A stretch of DNA of 64,000 bases from Nocardia sputorum (GCF_027924405.1 NZ_AP026978.1:2170001-2234000), one strand, 5' to 3'. Shown: positions 17,627-29,160, counted from the stretch's first letter. Notes: generated from the letters alone by a model not told the origin. Program-made: numbers and translations.

Positions 17627-18316
17627 GTGGCGATCGAGGCGGTGCTGTTCGACTTCTCCGGGACCTTGTTCCGCCTGGAGGCCGACGAATCCTGGTACGC
17701 GGATCTGACCGGTCCGGACGGACGGGCGTTCGATGTGGACCAGAAGGCCGAGATCATGCGGCGGATGACGGCGCCGGTCGACCACGTGGCCGACTTCGAC
17801 GACGAGACGCAGTATGCGTGGGATCACCGCGACCTGGATCCGGCGCTGCATCGCAAGGTGATGATGCGCGTGCTGCGCGAGTCGGGCGTGCCCACCGACG
17901 AGGACGCCGAGCGGCTGTACGCCCGGCTGCTCGACCCGCTGGAGTGGACGCCGTACCCGGACAGCGAGGCCGTCCTCGATCGCTTGGCCGCCCAAGGGAT
18001 TCCGGTGGCGGTGGTGAGCAATATCCCGTTCGACATCCGTCCGTCGTTCGCGGCGCGCGGCTGGGATCGGCTGGTCGGCGCGTTCACCCTCTCCTTCGAG
18101 GTCGGCGCCATGAAGCCCGATCCGGAGATCTTCCATTCCGCGCTGGGTGAACTGGGCGTGCCCGCCGAGGCTGCGCTGATGATCGGTGACAGCGCCGAGG
18201 CCGACGGCGGCGCCGAGGCGCTGGGCAGCCGGTTCGCTCTGGTCGAGGCCCTGCCGACCACCGAGCGCCCGGACGCGCTGCTGGCCGCGCTACGGCGGCA
18301 CGGTCTGATGGAGTAA
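17627..18316 (+). CDS. HAD-superfamily hydrolase
   Basis: 229 residues. Motif I is LFDFSGTLFRLEAD, with Ser in place of the usual Asp at the +2 position (DxD to DFS), which weakens phosphatase activity or indicates a different reaction. Motif II is AVVSNIPFD, the Lys of motif III is in VGAMKPDPEIFH, and motif IV is LMIGDSAEAD. A helical cap sits between motifs I and II. TAGGCT six bases before the GTG points to a leaderless transcript. Substrate unknown. Confidence 0.83.
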   Translation: MAIEAVLFDFSGTLFRLEADESWYADLTGPDGRAFDVDQKAEIMRRMTAPVDHVADFDDETQYAWDHRDLDPALHRKVMMRVLRESGVPTDEDAERLYARLLDPLEWTPYPDSEAVLDRLAAQGIPVAVVSNIPFDIRPSFAARGWDRLVGAFTLSFEVGAMKPDPEIFHSALGELGVPAEAALMIGDSAEADGGAEALGSRFALVEALPTTERPDALLAALRRHGLME

Positions 18317-18457
18317 CCCGGGCCGATACGCGGACGCCCGCGCGGTGCCCGGTTCATTTGCCGAAGTCGCGGTTGTGGGGCAAGTCACCGTGTTACGGTG
18401 CGATTCCGGCGTAATCGCAGGTGCGCCGGTAGGTTCGGTACCAACGGGGGTACGGCT

Positions 18458-18883
18458 GTGAGCTTGGCGTTCTCCGGTGAGGAGCCGTCGATCGGCGTGG
18501 AAGCGGCCATGCCGGAGGCGGTTCGGGACGTGCGGGAAGCCGTCGCCGGGATGGCGGGGTTCGGACTCGCTTATCCCGTGCTGATGAATCTGACCCGCGG
18601 CGGCGACGCGGCCGCCACGGCATCCACCCAGTTCTGTGTGGCCTGGGCGCTGGGTCTGCTCGTGCTCGGTTTCGCCGAGGGGGCGCCCGCCGTGCGCAGG
18701 CTGACGCTCGCGCTCGCGCTCCTGCAGGCGGTCGTCGGGTGCTGGGCGGTCCGGGACCTCGCGGCCGTCCCGCCCGTCGTCGGCGTCGTCGCCGCGGGCT
18801 ATTCACTCGCCACCTCGGCGGCCGTCGTGCATTTGCTGTGCCGCCCGGAAGCCAAGGCGTGGTTCGGCGTTCCCGTGCCCTGA
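18458..18883 (+). CDS. Small four-helix membrane protein, unknown function
   Basis: 141 residues from GTG at 18,458, preceded by GGGGG. After a soluble N-terminus (about 30 residues) there are roughly four hydrophobic segments (GMAGFGLAYPVLMNL, AWALGLLVLGFAEG, LALALLQAVVGCWAV, VVGVVAAGYSLATS). No family recognised. The frame opens at 18,398, so an earlier start is possible. It lies directly ahead of uvrC in the same direction but uvrC has its own -10. Confidence 0.6.
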   Translation: MSLAFSGEEPSIGVEAAMPEAVRDVREAVAGMAGFGLAYPVLMNLTRGGDAAATASTQFCVAWALGLLVLGFAEGAPAVRRLTLALALLQAVVGCWAVRDLAAVPPVVGVVAAGYSLATSAAVVHLLCRPEAKAWFGVPVP

Positions 18884-18940
18884 CCGCTTCGCGCAGCCGC
18901 CGTCAGCCGGGCTGTCGGTCGCGGTCTATACGCTGGATGG

Positions 18941-20950
18941 GTGGCAGATCCAGCGACGTACCGGCCCGCGCCGGGCACGATCCCCGTCGAACCCGGTGTC
19001 TACAAATTCCGGGACGCCCATCGGCAGGTCATCTACGTCGGCAAGGCCAAGAGCCTGCGCAGCAGACTGAACTCGTACTTCGCCGACGTCGCCGGCCTGC
19101 ATCCGCGCACCAGGCAGATGGTCACCACGGCCGCGAGCGTCGAATGGACGGTCGTCTCCACCGAGGTGGAGGCGCTGCAGCTGGAATACAACTGGATCAA
19201 GGAGTTCGATCCGCGCTTCAACGTCCGCTACCGCGACGACAAGTCCTATCCGGTGCTCGCGGTCACCCTGAACGAGGAATACCCGCGGCTGTTCGTCTAC
19301 CGCGGCGCGCGCCGCAAAGGCGTCCGTTACTTCGGCCCGTTCGCGCACGCCTGGGCGATCCGCGAGACGCTCGATCTGCTGCTGCGGGTGTTCCCCGCGC
19401 GCACCTGCTCCAACGGCGTCTTCCGGCGCCACCACCAGATCGGGCGTCCCTGTCTGCTCGGCTACATCGACAAGTGCTCGGCGCCGTGCGTCGGGCGGGT
19501 GAGCGCCGAGGAGCACCGGGCGATCGTCGAGGACTTCTGCGACTTCCTCGCCGGCCGCACCGACCGCTTGGTCCGGGAGCTGGAGCGCCGCATGCACGAG
19601 GCCGCGGAAGACCTGGACTTCGAGGCCGCGGCACGGCTGCGCGACGATGTCCAGGCGCTGCGCCGGGCACTGGAGAAGCAGGCGGTGGTGCTCGGCACGG
19701 GCACCGACGCCGACGTCATCGCCTTCGCCACCGACGAGCTGGAGGTGGCGGTGCAGGTCTTCCACGTGCGCGACGGCCGGGTGCGCGGCCAGCGCGGCTG
19801 GGTGGTCGACAAGTCGGGTGACGCGGTCGACGTGCCGCAGGCGGGCGGTGAGCTCGCCGCGCTGGTCGAGCAGTTCCTCACCCAGTTCTACGGCGAGCAG
19901 GTCGCGGTGGCCGAGCAGTCCGCCGACGACCTGCCCGCCGCCGTGGTGCCGCGCGAAGTGCTCGTGCCCGAGCTGCCCGCCGACGTCGAGCAGGTCCAGC
20001 AGTGGCTGTCGGGCTTGCGCGGCTCGGCGGTGAAGGTGCGGGTGCCTCAGCGCGGGGACAAGAAGGCGCTCGCCGAGACCGTGCAGCGCAACGCGATGGA
20101 AGCGCTGGCCCAGCACAAGCTCAAGCGGGCGGGTGATCTGACGTCGAGATCACAAGCGCTGCAAGAGATCCAGGACGCCCTGGAACTCGACACCGCGCCG
20201 TTGCGCATCGAGTGCGTGGACGTGAGCCACGTGCAGGGGACCGACGTGGTGGCCTCGTTGGTGGTCTTCGAGGACGGCCTGGCCCGCAAGTCCGAGTACC
20301 GCCACTACACGATCCGGGAGGCGGCCGGCGAGGGCCGGTCCGACGACGTCGGCAGCATCGCCGAGGTGACCCGCCGCCGGTTCCTCAAACTGCGCCGTGA
20401 GCGCGACATGATGGAGCACGACGACCTCGCCGCGACCGGAAGCGACGAGGAGGCGCTCGACCTGACGTCCCGGCCGGGCATCGATCCCCGCACCGGACGC
20501 CCGCGCAAGTTCTCCTACCCGCCCAACTTGTTCGTCGTCGACGGCGGCGCGCCGCAGGTCGCGGCCGCGGCCGAGGTGCTCGACGAGCTGGGCATCACCG
20601 ACGTCGCGGTGATCGGCCTGGCCAAACGGCTGGAAGAGGTGTGGGTGCCCGGCGAGAGCGATCCGGTGATCCTCCCGCGCACCAGCGAGGCGCTGTACCT
20701 GCTGCAACGGGTCCGTGACGAGGCCCACCGCTTCGCCATCACCTTCCACCGCAGCAAGCGCTCGCGCCGGATGACCGCCTCGGCGCTCGACTCGGTGCCG
20801 GGTCTCGGCACGGCGCGCCGGACCGCGCTGGTCACCCATTTCGGGTCGGTGGCCAAGCTGAAGCAGGCCACGGTCGAGGAGATCACCGAGGTGCCCGGGA
20901 TCGGGGTGGCGACCGCGAAAGCGGTCCTTGCGGCGCTCGAGTCCGAATAG
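18941..20950 (+). CDS. uvrC: Excinuclease ABC subunit C
   Basis: A 669-residue nucleotide-excision-repair endonuclease that makes both incisions around a lesion bound by UvrB. Domains in order: GIY-YIG nuclease ([21 protein letters not shown]; residues 18-100), UVR motif for UvrB contact ([20 protein letters not shown], about 225-245), RNase H-like 5' nuclease ([20 protein letters not shown]) and two helix-hairpin-helix motifs at the end ([26 protein letters not shown]). GTG start is six bases after TACGCT. Synteny with rapZ-yvcK-whiA is typical of actinobacteria. Confidence 0.95.
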   Translation: MADPATYRPAPGTIPVEPGVYKFRDAHRQVIYVGKAKSLRSRLNSYFADVAGLHPRTRQMVTTAASVEWTVVSTEVEALQLEYNWIKEFDPRFNVRYRDDKSYPVLAVTLNEEYPRLFVYRGARRKGVRYFGPFAHAWAIRETLDLLLRVFPARTCSNGVFRRHHQIGRPCLLGYIDKCSAPCVGRVSAEEHRAIVEDFCDFLAGRTDRLVRELERRMHEAAEDLDFEAAARLRDDVQALRRALEKQAVVLGTGTDADVIAFATDELEVAVQVFHVRDGRVRGQRGWVVDKSGDAVDVPQAGGELAALVEQFLTQFYGEQVAVAEQSADDLPAAVVPREVLVPELPADVEQVQQWLSGLRGSAVKVRVPQRGDKKALAETVQRNAMEALAQHKLKRAGDLTSRSQALQEIQDALELDTAPLRIECVDVSHVQGTDVVASLVVFEDGLARKSEYRHYTIREAAGEGRSDDVGSIAEVTRRRFLKLRRERDMMEHDDLAATGSDEEALDLTSRPGIDPRTGRPRKFSYPPNLFVVDGGAPQVAAAAEVLDELGITDVAVIGLAKRLEEVWVPGESDPVILPRTSEALYLLQRVRDEAHRFAITFHRSKRSRRMTASALDSVPGLGTARRTALVTHFGSVAKLKQATVEEITEVPGIGVATAKAVLAALESE

Positions 20951-21061
20951 TCAGTCGACAGTGCACCGGAAGATTCGGTTTCGCGTACGTTGTGTCTGCG
21001 GCCGATACCGGAATCGGTGCGCGATGATCGGAAGGCACCCCAGAGACGGATCCGGTAGGAC

Positions 21062-22042
21062 ATGACACGCGTCGAATCGAACAGCAGTGCGGGCAACCCG
21101 CCGACGAGCGCGGGACGAGTCGCCTCGTCCGGCGCCGTCGGCGGGGCGAACCCGCAGGTCGAGGTCGTGATCGTGACCGGGCTCTCGGGCGCGGGCCGCG
21201 GCACCGCCGCCCGCGTGCTCGAGGATCTCGGCTGGTATGTGGCCGACAACCTGCCCCCGGAGCTGTTCGGGCGGATGGTGGAGCTGGGGGCTTCGGCGAA
21301 GCCGCCGATCCGCCGTCTCGCGCTGGTCATGGACGTGCGCAGCCGGTTCTTCACCGGTGATCTGTCGGTGGTCACCGAGCAGTTGCGGACCCGGGGCGTG
21401 CGCACCAGGGTGCTGTTCCTGGAGGCCTCCGACGACGTGCTGATCCGCCGTTTCGGCTTCGCGCGGCGCAGGCACCCGCTGCAGAGCGAGAGCAAGGACG
21501 GCACGTTGTCGGCCGGCATCGCCGCCGAGCGGGTGCGGCTGTCCGCCGTGAAGGCGGCCGCCGACCTGGTGATCGACACCACCGAACTGTCCATCCATCA
21601 GCTGCACCGCAAGATGGAGGAGGCCTACGGCGGCGGCGCGCCCAGCGCATTGCAGCTCACCGTGCAGTCGTTCGGCTTCAAGTACGGAGTTCCGCTGGAC
21701 GCGGACATGGTGTTGGATGTGCGTTTTCTACCCAATCCACATTGGATACCGGAATTGCGGGAACACACCGGTCAGGAGACGGTGGTCAGCGAGTACGTGC
21801 TGTCGCGTCCCGGCGCGGACGATTACCTCCGTACCTGCCACCACCTGGTCGAGCTGACCACGAACGGTTACCGCCAAGAGGGGAAGCGATACATGACGGT
21901 CGCAGTGGGCTGCACCGGAGGCAAGCACCGGAGCGTCGCGATTGCCGAGGCGCTGGGCGAGTTGATGAGCGAGGTCACCGGCGGGCCGGAGGACTCCGCC
22001 GATGTGGTCCGGGTAGTGCATCGAGACCTGGGGCGCGAATGA
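21062..22042 (+). CDS. rapZ: RapZ-family nucleotide-binding protein (YvcJ)
   Basis: 326 residues. The P-loop GLSGAGRGTAARVLEDLGW has Arg where classical Walker A has Lys, as usual in actinobacterial members. Also seen: ADNLPPELF, a Walker-B-like LALVMDVRSRFF, and the C-terminal AVGCTGGKHRSVAIAEAL motif, which in E. coli RapZ binds a sugar-phosphate signal and RNA. In actinobacteria the role is unsettled. Stop overlaps the yvcK start (ATGA). Confidence 0.92.
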   Translation: MTRVESNSSAGNPPTSAGRVASSGAVGGANPQVEVVIVTGLSGAGRGTAARVLEDLGWYVADNLPPELFGRMVELGASAKPPIRRLALVMDVRSRFFTGDLSVVTEQLRTRGVRTRVLFLEASDDVLIRRFGFARRRHPLQSESKDGTLSAGIAAERVRLSAVKAAADLVIDTTELSIHQLHRKMEEAYGGGAPSALQLTVQSFGFKYGVPLDADMVLDVRFLPNPHWIPELREHTGQETVVSEYVLSRPGADDYLRTCHHLVELTTNGYRQEGKRYMTVAVGCTGGKHRSVAIAEALGELMSEVTGGPEDSADVVRVVHRDLGRE

Positions 22043-23085
22043 CCGGGTGGGAATCCAATCCGAGCATCGTCGCGCTGGGCGGCGGACACGGCCTGTACGC
22101 GACGCTGACCGCGGTGCGGCGGCTGACCAGGAAGATCTGCGCCGTGGTCACCGTCGCCGACGACGGCGGCTCCTCGGGTCGGCTGCGCGCCGAGCTGGGG
22201 GTGCTGCCCCCCGGGGATCTACGGATGGCGCTGGCGGCCCTCGCGGCGGACGCCGACGGCGTCTGGACACAGACGGTCCAGCATCGTTTCGGCGGCACCG
22301 GCGCACTGGCCGGGCACTCCGTGGGCAACCTCATCCTGGCCGGGCTCACCGAGGTGCTCGGCGACCCGGTCGCCGCGCTCGACGAGGTCGCCCGCATGTT
22401 GCGCATCACCGGACGCGTGCTGCCCATGTCGCCGATCGCGCTGGACATCGAGGCGGACGTGTCCGGATTGGAAGCGGATCCACGGGTGAGCCGCTGCATT
22501 CGCGGCCAAGTTGCCATCGCGACGACGCCGGGTAAGGTGCGGCGAGTGCGGCTGATTCCGTCCGATCCACCGGCCAGTCCGGAGGCGACCTCGGCGATCG
22601 AACACGCGGACGTCGTGGTGCTCGGCCCGGGATCGTGGTTCACCAGCGTGATCCCGCACGTCCTCGTCCCGGAGCTACGGGAAGCCCTGGTATACACCAG
22701 GGCCCGGAAAGTTCTGGTGCTCAACCTCGCCGCGGAGCCGGGGGAGACCGCGGGGTTCTCCGCGGAGCGGCATTTGCATGTATTGTCCCAGCACGCACCG
22801 GAATTCGTCGTCGACGAGGTGCTGGTCGACTCCGGCTCGGTACCGGAGGGCCGCGAGCGGGAACATGTGGCCAGGGCTGCCGAACAGTTGCGGGCACGAG
22901 TAACCTTCTCCGATGTCGCCGAAGCGGGAACGGACCGGCATCACCCCGGAAAGCTTGCCGCCGCACTGGATCAACTGATCCGGCAACCTCGGCCGCAAAT
23001 GGCAGGGCTTCGAGTCGAGGGACGGCACATGGGTCAGGATGTGCGTTCCGGGTTGGGTGGAAAGGAGCGCGTCCCGTGGCGATGA
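22039..23085 (+). CDS. yvcK: YvcK/CuvA-family gluconeogenesis factor
   Basis: 348 residues of the CofD-like fold that binds UDP-sugars. Motifs: [20 protein letters not shown] at the N-terminus, [26 protein letters not shown], and [18 protein letters not shown]. Homologues affect cell shape and carbon use, and in mycobacteria cell-wall-related growth. ATG overlaps rapZ, and the end overlaps the GTG of whiA by ten bases. Located upstream of gap-pgk-tpiA. Confidence 0.92.
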   Translation: MTGWESNPSIVALGGGHGLYATLTAVRRLTRKICAVVTVADDGGSSGRLRAELGVLPPGDLRMALAALAADADGVWTQTVQHRFGGTGALAGHSVGNLILAGLTEVLGDPVAALDEVARMLRITGRVLPMSPIALDIEADVSGLEADPRVSRCIRGQVAIATTPGKVRRVRLIPSDPPASPEATSAIEHADVVVLGPGSWFTSVIPHVLVPELREALVYTRARKVLVLNLAAEPGETAGFSAERHLHVLSQHAPEFVVDEVLVDSGSVPEGREREHVARAAEQLRARVTFSDVAEAGTDRHHPGKLAAALDQLIRQPRPQMAGLRVEGRHMGQDVRSGLGGKERVPWR

Positions 23086-24059
23086 CAGCCGATGTGAAAG
23101 ACGAGCTGAGCAGGCTCACGGTGTCGCAGGTGAGTTCCCGCAAGGCGGAACTGTCCGCACTGCTGCGTTTCGCGGGCGGCCTGCACATCGTCGGCGGCCG
23201 GGTGATCGTCGAGGCCGAGGTGGACATGGGGTCCATCGCGCGCAGGCTGCGCCGGGAGATCTTCGAGCTCTACGGCTACGGGTCCGATGTGCACGTGCTC
23301 GGCGCGGGCGGATTGCGCAAGACCTCCCGGTACGTCGTGCGCGTCTCCAAGGAGGGGGAGGCGCTGGCCCGGCAGACCGGTCTGCTCGACGTGCGCGGCC
23401 GTCCGGTGCGCGGCCTGCCCGCGCAGGTGGTCGGCGGCAGCATCGCCGACGCCGAAGCCGCCTGGCGCGGCGCGTTTCTCGCCCACGGCTCGCTCACCGA
23501 ACCCGGACGTTCCTCGGCGCTCGAAGTCAGCTGCCCCGGACCCGAGGCGGCGCTGGCGCTGGTCGGCGCGGCCCGGCGGCTCGGCATCACGGCCAAGGCG
23601 CGCGAAGTGCGCGGCACCGACCGTGTGGTGGTGCGCGACGGTGAGGCGATCGGCGCGTTGCTGACCAGGATGGGCGCGCACGGCACCCGCATGGTGTGGG
23701 AGGAACGCAGGCTGCGTCGCGAGGTGCGCGCGACCGCGAATCGCCTGGCCAACTTCGACGACGCCAACCTGCGCCGCTCCGCGCGGGCCGCGGTGGCCGC
23801 GGCGGCCCGGGTGGAACGCGCGCTGGAGATCCTCAGCGACGACGTGCCCGACCATCTCGCCGCCGCGGGCAAGCTGCGTGTGCAGCACCGCCAGGCGTCG
23901 CTGGAGGAACTCGGTCAGCTCGCCGACCCGCCGATGACGAAAGACGCCGTCGCGGGCCGCATCCGGCGGCTGCTGTCGATGGCCGACCGGCGCGCCAAGG
24001 AACTGGGCGTGCCGGACACCGAGTCGGCCGTGACGGCCGAACTGCTCGACGAAGCCTGA
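23076..24059 (+). CDS. whiA: WhiA-family DNA-binding regulator
   Basis: 327 residues: an N-terminal LAGLIDADG-like fold (residues 1 to about 210) without endonuclease activity and a C-terminal helix-turn-helix ([29 protein letters not shown]). In Streptomyces WhiA works with WhiB in sporulation septation; in non-sporulating relatives it influences division. AAGGAG nine bases before GTG at 23,076 favours that start over ATG at 23,082, giving [14 protein letters not shown] as in mycobacterial homologues. Operon ends in a strong terminator. Confidence 0.93.
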   Translation: MAMTADVKDELSRLTVSQVSSRKAELSALLRFAGGLHIVGGRVIVEAEVDMGSIARRLRREIFELYGYGSDVHVLGAGGLRKTSRYVVRVSKEGEALARQTGLLDVRGRPVRGLPAQVVGGSIADAEAAWRGAFLAHGSLTEPGRSSALEVSCPGPEAALALVGAARRLGITAKAREVRGTDRVVVRDGEAIGALLTRMGAHGTRMVWEERRLRREVRATANRLANFDDANLRRSARAAVAAAARVERALEILSDDVPDHLAAAGKLRVQHRQASLEELGQLADPPMTKDAVAGRIRRLLSMADRRAKELGVPDTESAVTAELLDEA

Positions 24060-24077
24060 TCCCGCGTTCGCGCGCTC

Positions 24078-24118
24078 GCCACGATCCCCGCGGCCCGGAT
24101 GGCCGCGGGGATCGTGGC
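24078..24118 (+). terminator. Terminator of rapZ-yvcK-whiA
   Basis: GCCACGATCCCCGCGGCC (24,078-24,095) pairs perfectly with 24,101-24,118 over 18 bp around the loop CGGAT. No U-run, as common for high-GC actinobacterial terminators. Confidence 0.8.
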
Positions 24119-24214
24119 GTTCCGGCTGCCGGAATTCGTGTTGGTCGGGCGTCTGACCAGGCATCGCGCCCGCGCAAAGGCCAGGTGCGTGTCGGCGAGG
24201 TCACGGCAGGGCGT

Positions 24215-24220
24215 TAGTGT
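24215..24220 (+). promoter_or_regulatory. Candidate -10 of the gap-pgk-tpiA promoter
   Basis: TAGTGT at 24,215-24,220, 46 bases before the gap start, after the terminator. No convincing -35. Confidence 0.3.
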
Positions 24221-24238
24221 GAGTGGACATCGGAATGA

Positions 24239-25285
<1,047 letters not shown>

Positions 25286-25290
25286 CGCGC

Positions 25291-26505
25291 ATGGCTGTCA
25301 AGACACTCGCGGATCTGCTCGGCGAGGGTGTCGAGGGCCGGGGCGTGCTGGTGCGCTCCGACCTGAACGTCCCCCTCGACGACAACGGACAGATCACGGA
25401 CCCCGGCCGCATCGTCGCGTCGGCGCCGACCATCAAGGCGCTCGCCGAGGCGGGCGCCAAGGTGGTCGTGACCGCGCACCTCGGCAGGCCGAAGGGCGGC
25501 CCGGACCCGAAGCTGTCGCTGGCGCCGGTGGCCGCCAGGCTCGCGGAGGAGCTGGGTCGCAACGTCCAGCTCGCCGGTGACGTGGTGGGCCAGGACGCGC
25601 TCGCGCGGTCGGAGGGCCTCACCGACGGCGACGTGCTGCTGCTGGAGAACATCCGGTTCGACCCGCGCGAGACCAGCAAGGACGACGCCGACCGGGCCAA
25701 GCTGGCCGCGGCGCTGGTCGAGCTGGTCGGCGACGACGGCGCGTTCGTCTCCGACGGGTTCGGTGTGGTGCACCGCAAGCAGGCGTCGGTGTACGACGTC
25801 GCCGAGCAGCTGCCGCACTACGCGGGCACGCTGGTCGCGGCCGAGGTCGACGTGCTGGCCAAGCTCACCGAGAACCCGGACCGGCCGTACGCCGTCGTGC
25901 TCGGCGGGTCGAAGGTCTCCGACAAGCTGGCGGTCATCGAAGCGCTCGCCCCGAAGGTCGACACGCTGGTGATCGGCGGCGGCATGTGCTTCACTTTCCT
26001 TGCGGCACAGGGCCTTTCGGTGGGCGCCTCGCTGCTGCAGGAGGAGATGGTGGACACCTGCAAGCAGCTGCTCGAGCAGTTCGCCGACGTCATCCACCTG
26101 CCGCGCGACATCGTGGTGGCCGACAAGTTCGCCGCCGACGCGGAGTCGAAAGTGGTTCCCGCGCACGAGATCCCGGACGGCTGGCTCGGCCTGGACATCG
26201 GCCCGGATTCGGTGGACCGATTCTCGGCGTTGCTGACCGAGGCGCGGACCGTCTTCTGGAACGGGCCGATGGGCGTGTTCGAGTTCGAGAAGTTCGCGGC
26301 GGGCACCCGCGGGGTGGCCGAGGCGATCGTGACCGCCACCGGCAAGGGCGCCTTCACCGTGGTCGGTGGCGGTGACTCCGCCGCGGCCGTGCGGGCGCTC
26401 GGCTTGCCGGAGGACGGTTTCTCGCACATCTCCACCGGCGGCGGCGCGTCGCTGGAGTACTTGGAGGGCAAGGAACTCCCCGGCATCGCGGTGTTGGAGG
26501 GCTGA
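25291..26505 (+). CDS. pgk: Phosphoglycerate kinase
   Basis: 404 residues; transfers phosphate from 1,3-bisphosphoglycerate to ADP. Motifs [21 protein letters not shown], the hinge and nucleotide-domain segments [13 protein letters not shown] and [10 protein letters not shown], and the C-terminal [14 protein letters not shown] and [19 protein letters not shown]. Tightly spaced between gap and tpiA (two bases to the next ATG). Confidence 0.96.
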   Translation: MAVKTLADLLGEGVEGRGVLVRSDLNVPLDDNGQITDPGRIVASAPTIKALAEAGAKVVVTAHLGRPKGGPDPKLSLAPVAARLAEELGRNVQLAGDVVGQDALARSEGLTDGDVLLLENIRFDPRETSKDDADRAKLAAALVELVGDDGAFVSDGFGVVHRKQASVYDVAEQLPHYAGTLVAAEVDVLAKLTENPDRPYAVVLGGSKVSDKLAVIEALAPKVDTLVIGGGMCFTFLAAQGLSVGASLLQEEMVDTCKQLLEQFADVIHLPRDIVVADKFAADAESKVVPAHEIPDGWLGLDIGPDSVDRFSALLTEARTVFWNGPMGVFEFEKFAAGTRGVAEAIVTATGKGAFTVVGGGDSAAAVRALGLPEDGFSHISTGGGASLEYLEGKELPGIAVLEG

Positions 26506-26507
26506 AC

Positions 26508-27293
26508 ATGGCACGCAAACCGCTCATCGCGGGCAACTGGAAGATGAACCTCAACCACCTCGAGGCCATCGCCCTGGTGCAGAAGATCGCGTTCGCTTTG
26601 CCGGAGAAGTACTTCGACAAGGTGGACGTGGCGGTGATCCCGCCGTTCACCGACATCCGCAGCGTGCAGACGCTGGTCGAAGGGGACAAGCTCCTGCTCA
26701 CCTACGGCGGCCAGGACGTCTCGGTGCACGAGTCGGGCGCCTACACCGGTGAGATCAGCGCGAGCATGCTCGCCAAGCTGGGCTGCACCTTCGTCGTGGT
26801 CGGGCACTCCGAGCGGCGTCAGTACCACACCGAGGACGACGCCACCGTGCTCGCCAAAGCCAAGCAGGCGTTGAAGCACGGGATCACCCCGATCGTGTGC
26901 ATCGGCGAGGGCTTGAACATCCGCGAGGCGGGCACGCACGTCGAGTACAACCTCGAGCAGCTGCGGGGATCGCTGAAAGGCTTGACAGCGGAGGAGATCT
27001 CCAAGATCGTCATCGCCTATGAGCCGGTGTGGGCGATCGGCACCGGCAAGGTCGCCACCCCCGCCGACGCGCAGGAGGTCTGCGGCGCGATCCGCGGGGA
27101 GTTGGAGAAGCTGGCCGGACCTGAGGTCGCGGCGGGCGTCCGCGTGCTCTACGGCGGGTCGGTGAACGCCAAGAACGTCGGAGAACTGGTCGCGCAGAGC
27201 GACATCGACGGCGCCTTGGTCGGCGGCGCTTCGCTCAAGGGTGACGAATTCGCCACCCTCTCCGCGATCGCCGCGGGCGGCCCCTTGCCCTGA
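26508..27293 (+). CDS. tpiA: Triosephosphate isomerase
   Basis: 261 residues; TIM barrel. Active-site residues are seen in GNWKMNLN (Asn/Lys), [10 protein letters not shown] (His) and [15 protein letters not shown] (Glu and loop 6). The phosphate-binding end is [12 protein letters not shown]. Last gene of the operon, followed by a terminator. In many actinobacteria secG follows directly; here it is 4.5 kb away. Confidence 0.96.
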   Translation: MARKPLIAGNWKMNLNHLEAIALVQKIAFALPEKYFDKVDVAVIPPFTDIRSVQTLVEGDKLLLTYGGQDVSVHESGAYTGEISASMLAKLGCTFVVVGHSERRQYHTEDDATVLAKAKQALKHGITPIVCIGEGLNIREAGTHVEYNLEQLRGSLKGLTAEEISKIVIAYEPVWAIGTGKVATPADAQEVCGAIRGELEKLAGPEVAAGVRVLYGGSVNAKNVGELVAQSDIDGALVGGASLKGDEFATLSAIAAGGPLP

Positions 27294-27310
27294 GCAGGGC
27301 ACGACATCCG

Positions 27311-27345
27311 ACAGCCCGGTATCGCTTCCCGCGATACCGGGCTGT
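27311..27345 (+). terminator. Terminator of gap-pgk-tpiA
   Basis: ACAGCCCGGTATCGC (27,311-27,325) pairs perfectly with 27,331-27,345 across TTCCC; 15-bp stem. Confidence 0.8.
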
Positions 27346-27437
27346 GCCGTTTACGCCGAGAGCGATCGCGGATGCTGTGCGTGCGCCGCTCGTGCGATGA
27401 TGTCGGGGCTCGATCCCTCAGCCAGGCAAGGATTTTC

Positions 27438-28082
27438 GTGACGCTTCGCAAGCTGACCCGCGCACTTCCGGGAGCGCTACTCACGCTGGCCGTCCTCGTC
27501 GGCTGTTCCGGCGAATCGTCCCACGATCACGATCACCACGACGTGGCATCGAGTGCGGCGATCCCGGTGCGGCCGGAGCAGCAGGACGCGGGACATCGCA
27601 GGCTCGATCAACTCGTCGGGGAGTGGAAGGGCGACAAGTCGACCTTCGTCGCCGGCGGCACGGCGGAGAACCCGACCAAGCGGGAGATCGTCTCACGCTG
27701 GGCGTGGATCGCCGAGACCGGCAACAATTTCCTGCGTGAAGAAGCCGAGGACATCCACGGCAGCAGTGCGTATTACCGGCTCGGACTCCTCGGTTTCGGA
27801 CCGACCGACAACCGCTACGAGTGGACGACCGTCGACAGCATCACGCCCATGACGATGAGTTACAAGGGCGCGAAGGGCAGCGGCGGCGATGCCGACATCG
27901 TCATGGCCGGTGAATTCACCGATCCGGGCGTGCTCGGCCCGCAGTTCGTCGGCAAGACCATCCCGATGCGCACGCTGATCCGGCTGGAGTCGGCCGACCG
28001 GGTGGTCATGGAGATCTATTTCGCGCCGCCCGGCGAAGCGGAGCGGATCGCCGACCGCGTCGTGCTCACCAGGAAGAAGTAG
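27438..28082 (+). CDS. DUF1579-like lipoprotein with His-rich N-terminus
   Basis: 214 residues from GTG at 27,438. The signal peptide ends in a clean lipobox (LAVLVGC), so the mature protein is membrane-anchored outside. Right after the Cys is SHDHDHHDVASS, a possible metal-binding stretch. The body (LVGEWKGDKSTFVAGGTAEN, KREIVSRWAWIAETGNNFLR) resembles DUF1579 proteins, which have a calycin-like beta barrel and no established function. Convergent with the META-domain lipoprotein nine bases downstream. Confidence 0.7.
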   Translation: MTLRKLTRALPGALLTLAVLVGCSGESSHDHDHHDVASSAAIPVRPEQQDAGHRRLDQLVGEWKGDKSTFVAGGTAENPTKREIVSRWAWIAETGNNFLREEAEDIHGSSAYYRLGLLGFGPTDNRYEWTTVDSITPMTMSYKGAKGSGGDADIVMAGEFTDPGVLGPQFVGKTIPMRTLIRLESADRVVMEIYFAPPGEAERIADRVVLTRKK

Positions 28083-28091
28083 CGGGCGCGC

Positions 28092-28874
28092 TCACTGCGC
28101 GTGCAGGACCAGGCCCGCGCCGTTGTCGTTGCGCAGGGTCAGCGTCTCGGCGTCCACCGTGGCGGTGGTCTTGCCGTCCATGGCCTTCAGCATGGACTGC
28201 TCGACCTCCATCACCTCCGGCGAGCACAGCATCTTCGTGGTGGCGATCCGGAAGGTGATCTGCGTACCGGACACCTCGGCGCTGCCGGTGAGGCGATTGC
28301 ATCCGGTGCTGCCGGAGACGCTGCCGTCCTCGGCGATGGTGAGCGTCGGCTGCGCCTCGTCCAGAGCGCGCGAGCGGATACTGCTGTTGTCGGTGATGAG
28401 CGCGGTGACCTGCCATGCCGTGCCGTTGACCGGTTTGTCCGGCCGAGCGACCTTCTTGTCGAGCAAGGTCACCGTGCGGTCGGGACTGCGCAGGGTGAGC
28501 CGCGAGCCCTCCAGACGCCAGCTGGGCCGGGAATTCAGCAGGCCGCTGAGCCACTCGTCGGCGCCGTGCCGTTCGTCCTCGCAGGCCATCAGGGTGGTGG
28601 CCAAGCCGGAGACGCGCAGGACCTGGTCGTCCAGAGAGACCGCGCCGGTGAACTTGTTGCACCCCGCGTCGGCCGCTACCCGGTCTTCGGTGAAGCTGAT
28701 CGTCAACGGGCCGCCGCCGGGAATCGGGGCGCCTTCGACGTCCGTCGAGAGAAAGGTGCGGCCCACCGGGGTCGGCTCGCCCCCGCCGCGATCCGGCTCT
28801 CCCCTCGAGCACGCCGCGATCGCGCAGAGGGCGACCAGGACGAGCGGTGCTGATCGCGCGAAGAGTGCCGCCAT
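28092..28874 (-). CDS. Lipoprotein with two META (HslJ-like) domains
   Basis: 260 residues. Signal peptide with lipobox (CAIAAC). Two META repeats are seen: AGCNKFTGAVSLDDQVL with MACEDER (about residues 70-125) and STGCNRLTGSAEVSGTQI with KMLCSPEVM (about 190-225). The paired Cys in each repeat suggests disulphides. HslJ-type domains are linked to heat or antibiotic tolerance in some bacteria, but the role here is unknown. TAGCAT six bases upstream of the ATG indicates a leaderless transcript. Confidence 0.8.
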   Translation of the reverse strand: MAALFARSAPLVLVALCAIAACSRGEPDRGGGEPTPVGRTFLSTDVEGAPIPGGGPLTISFTEDRVAADAGCNKFTGAVSLDDQVLRVSGLATTLMACEDERHGADEWLSGLLNSRPSWRLEGSRLTLRSPDRTVTLLDKKVARPDKPVNGTAWQVTALITDNSSIRSRALDEAQPTLTIAEDGSVSGSTGCNRLTGSAEVSGTQITFRIATTKMLCSPEVMEVEQSMLKAMDGKTTATVDAETLTLRNDNGAGLVLHAQ

Positions 28875-28993
28875 GCGGCGATGCTACCGACGACGGCCCG
28901 CCGCACGGAGTTCGCACCGGCCTCATCGGCCTGCCGACGGCCCGCTACAGCGCCGGATCCGGGACTCATGGGATGACTAGGCCCGCGCCGTAT

Positions 28994-28999
28994 TACGAT
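28994..28999 (+). promoter_or_regulatory. -10 element of the eamA leader
   Basis: TACGAT at 28,994-28,999, seven bases before a GTG at 29,007. Spacing matches the leaderless genes elsewhere in this window. Confidence 0.5.
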
Positions 29000-29006
29000 C
29001 TGTGCC

Positions 29007-29048
29007 GTGCACCGATGCTTCCCGATCACCCCGCCGCCCGCCTCCTGA
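29007..29048 (+). CDS. Leaderless leader peptide upstream of eamA (candidate)
   Basis: GTG at 29,007 encodes a 13-residue peptide (VHRCFPITPPPAS) ending at TGA 29,048, 18 bases before a terminator-like hairpin. The -10 position implies that transcription starts on this GTG. Contents of note are one Cys early and consecutive Pro codons (ccg ccg ccc), where ribosomes may slow. An overlapping alternative, MLPDHPAARLLSEV (29,015-29,059), ends seven bases before the hairpin. The role as a transcription attenuator for the downstream exporter is inferred. Confidence 0.45.
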   Translation: MHRCFPITPPPAS

Positions 29049-29065
29049 GCGAGGTGTAGGTATCC

Positions 29066-29098
29066 AGCGCGCCCCCGTGTGGTGGGCGCGCTCTTTTC
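29066..29098 (+). terminator. Attenuator-type terminator in the eamA leader
   Basis: AGCGCGCCC (29,066-29,074) pairs with GGGCGCGCT (29,084-29,092) around a nine-base loop, followed by CTTTTC. It is one of the few hairpins here with a U-tract and it stands between a promoter/uORF and the eamA ATG at 29,161, not after a gene. Confidence 0.65.
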
Positions 29099-29160
29099 GG
29101 CATCGCCGCGCACCTCGCTTCCGCGACCCCATCCCTTTCGTCGCAGGAGCGCGATTCTTC

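Noticed and set aside
15526..18150. 874-codon plus-strand open frame
   Set aside because: Antisense of ggt and off-frame of the HAD gene; no recognisable motif.
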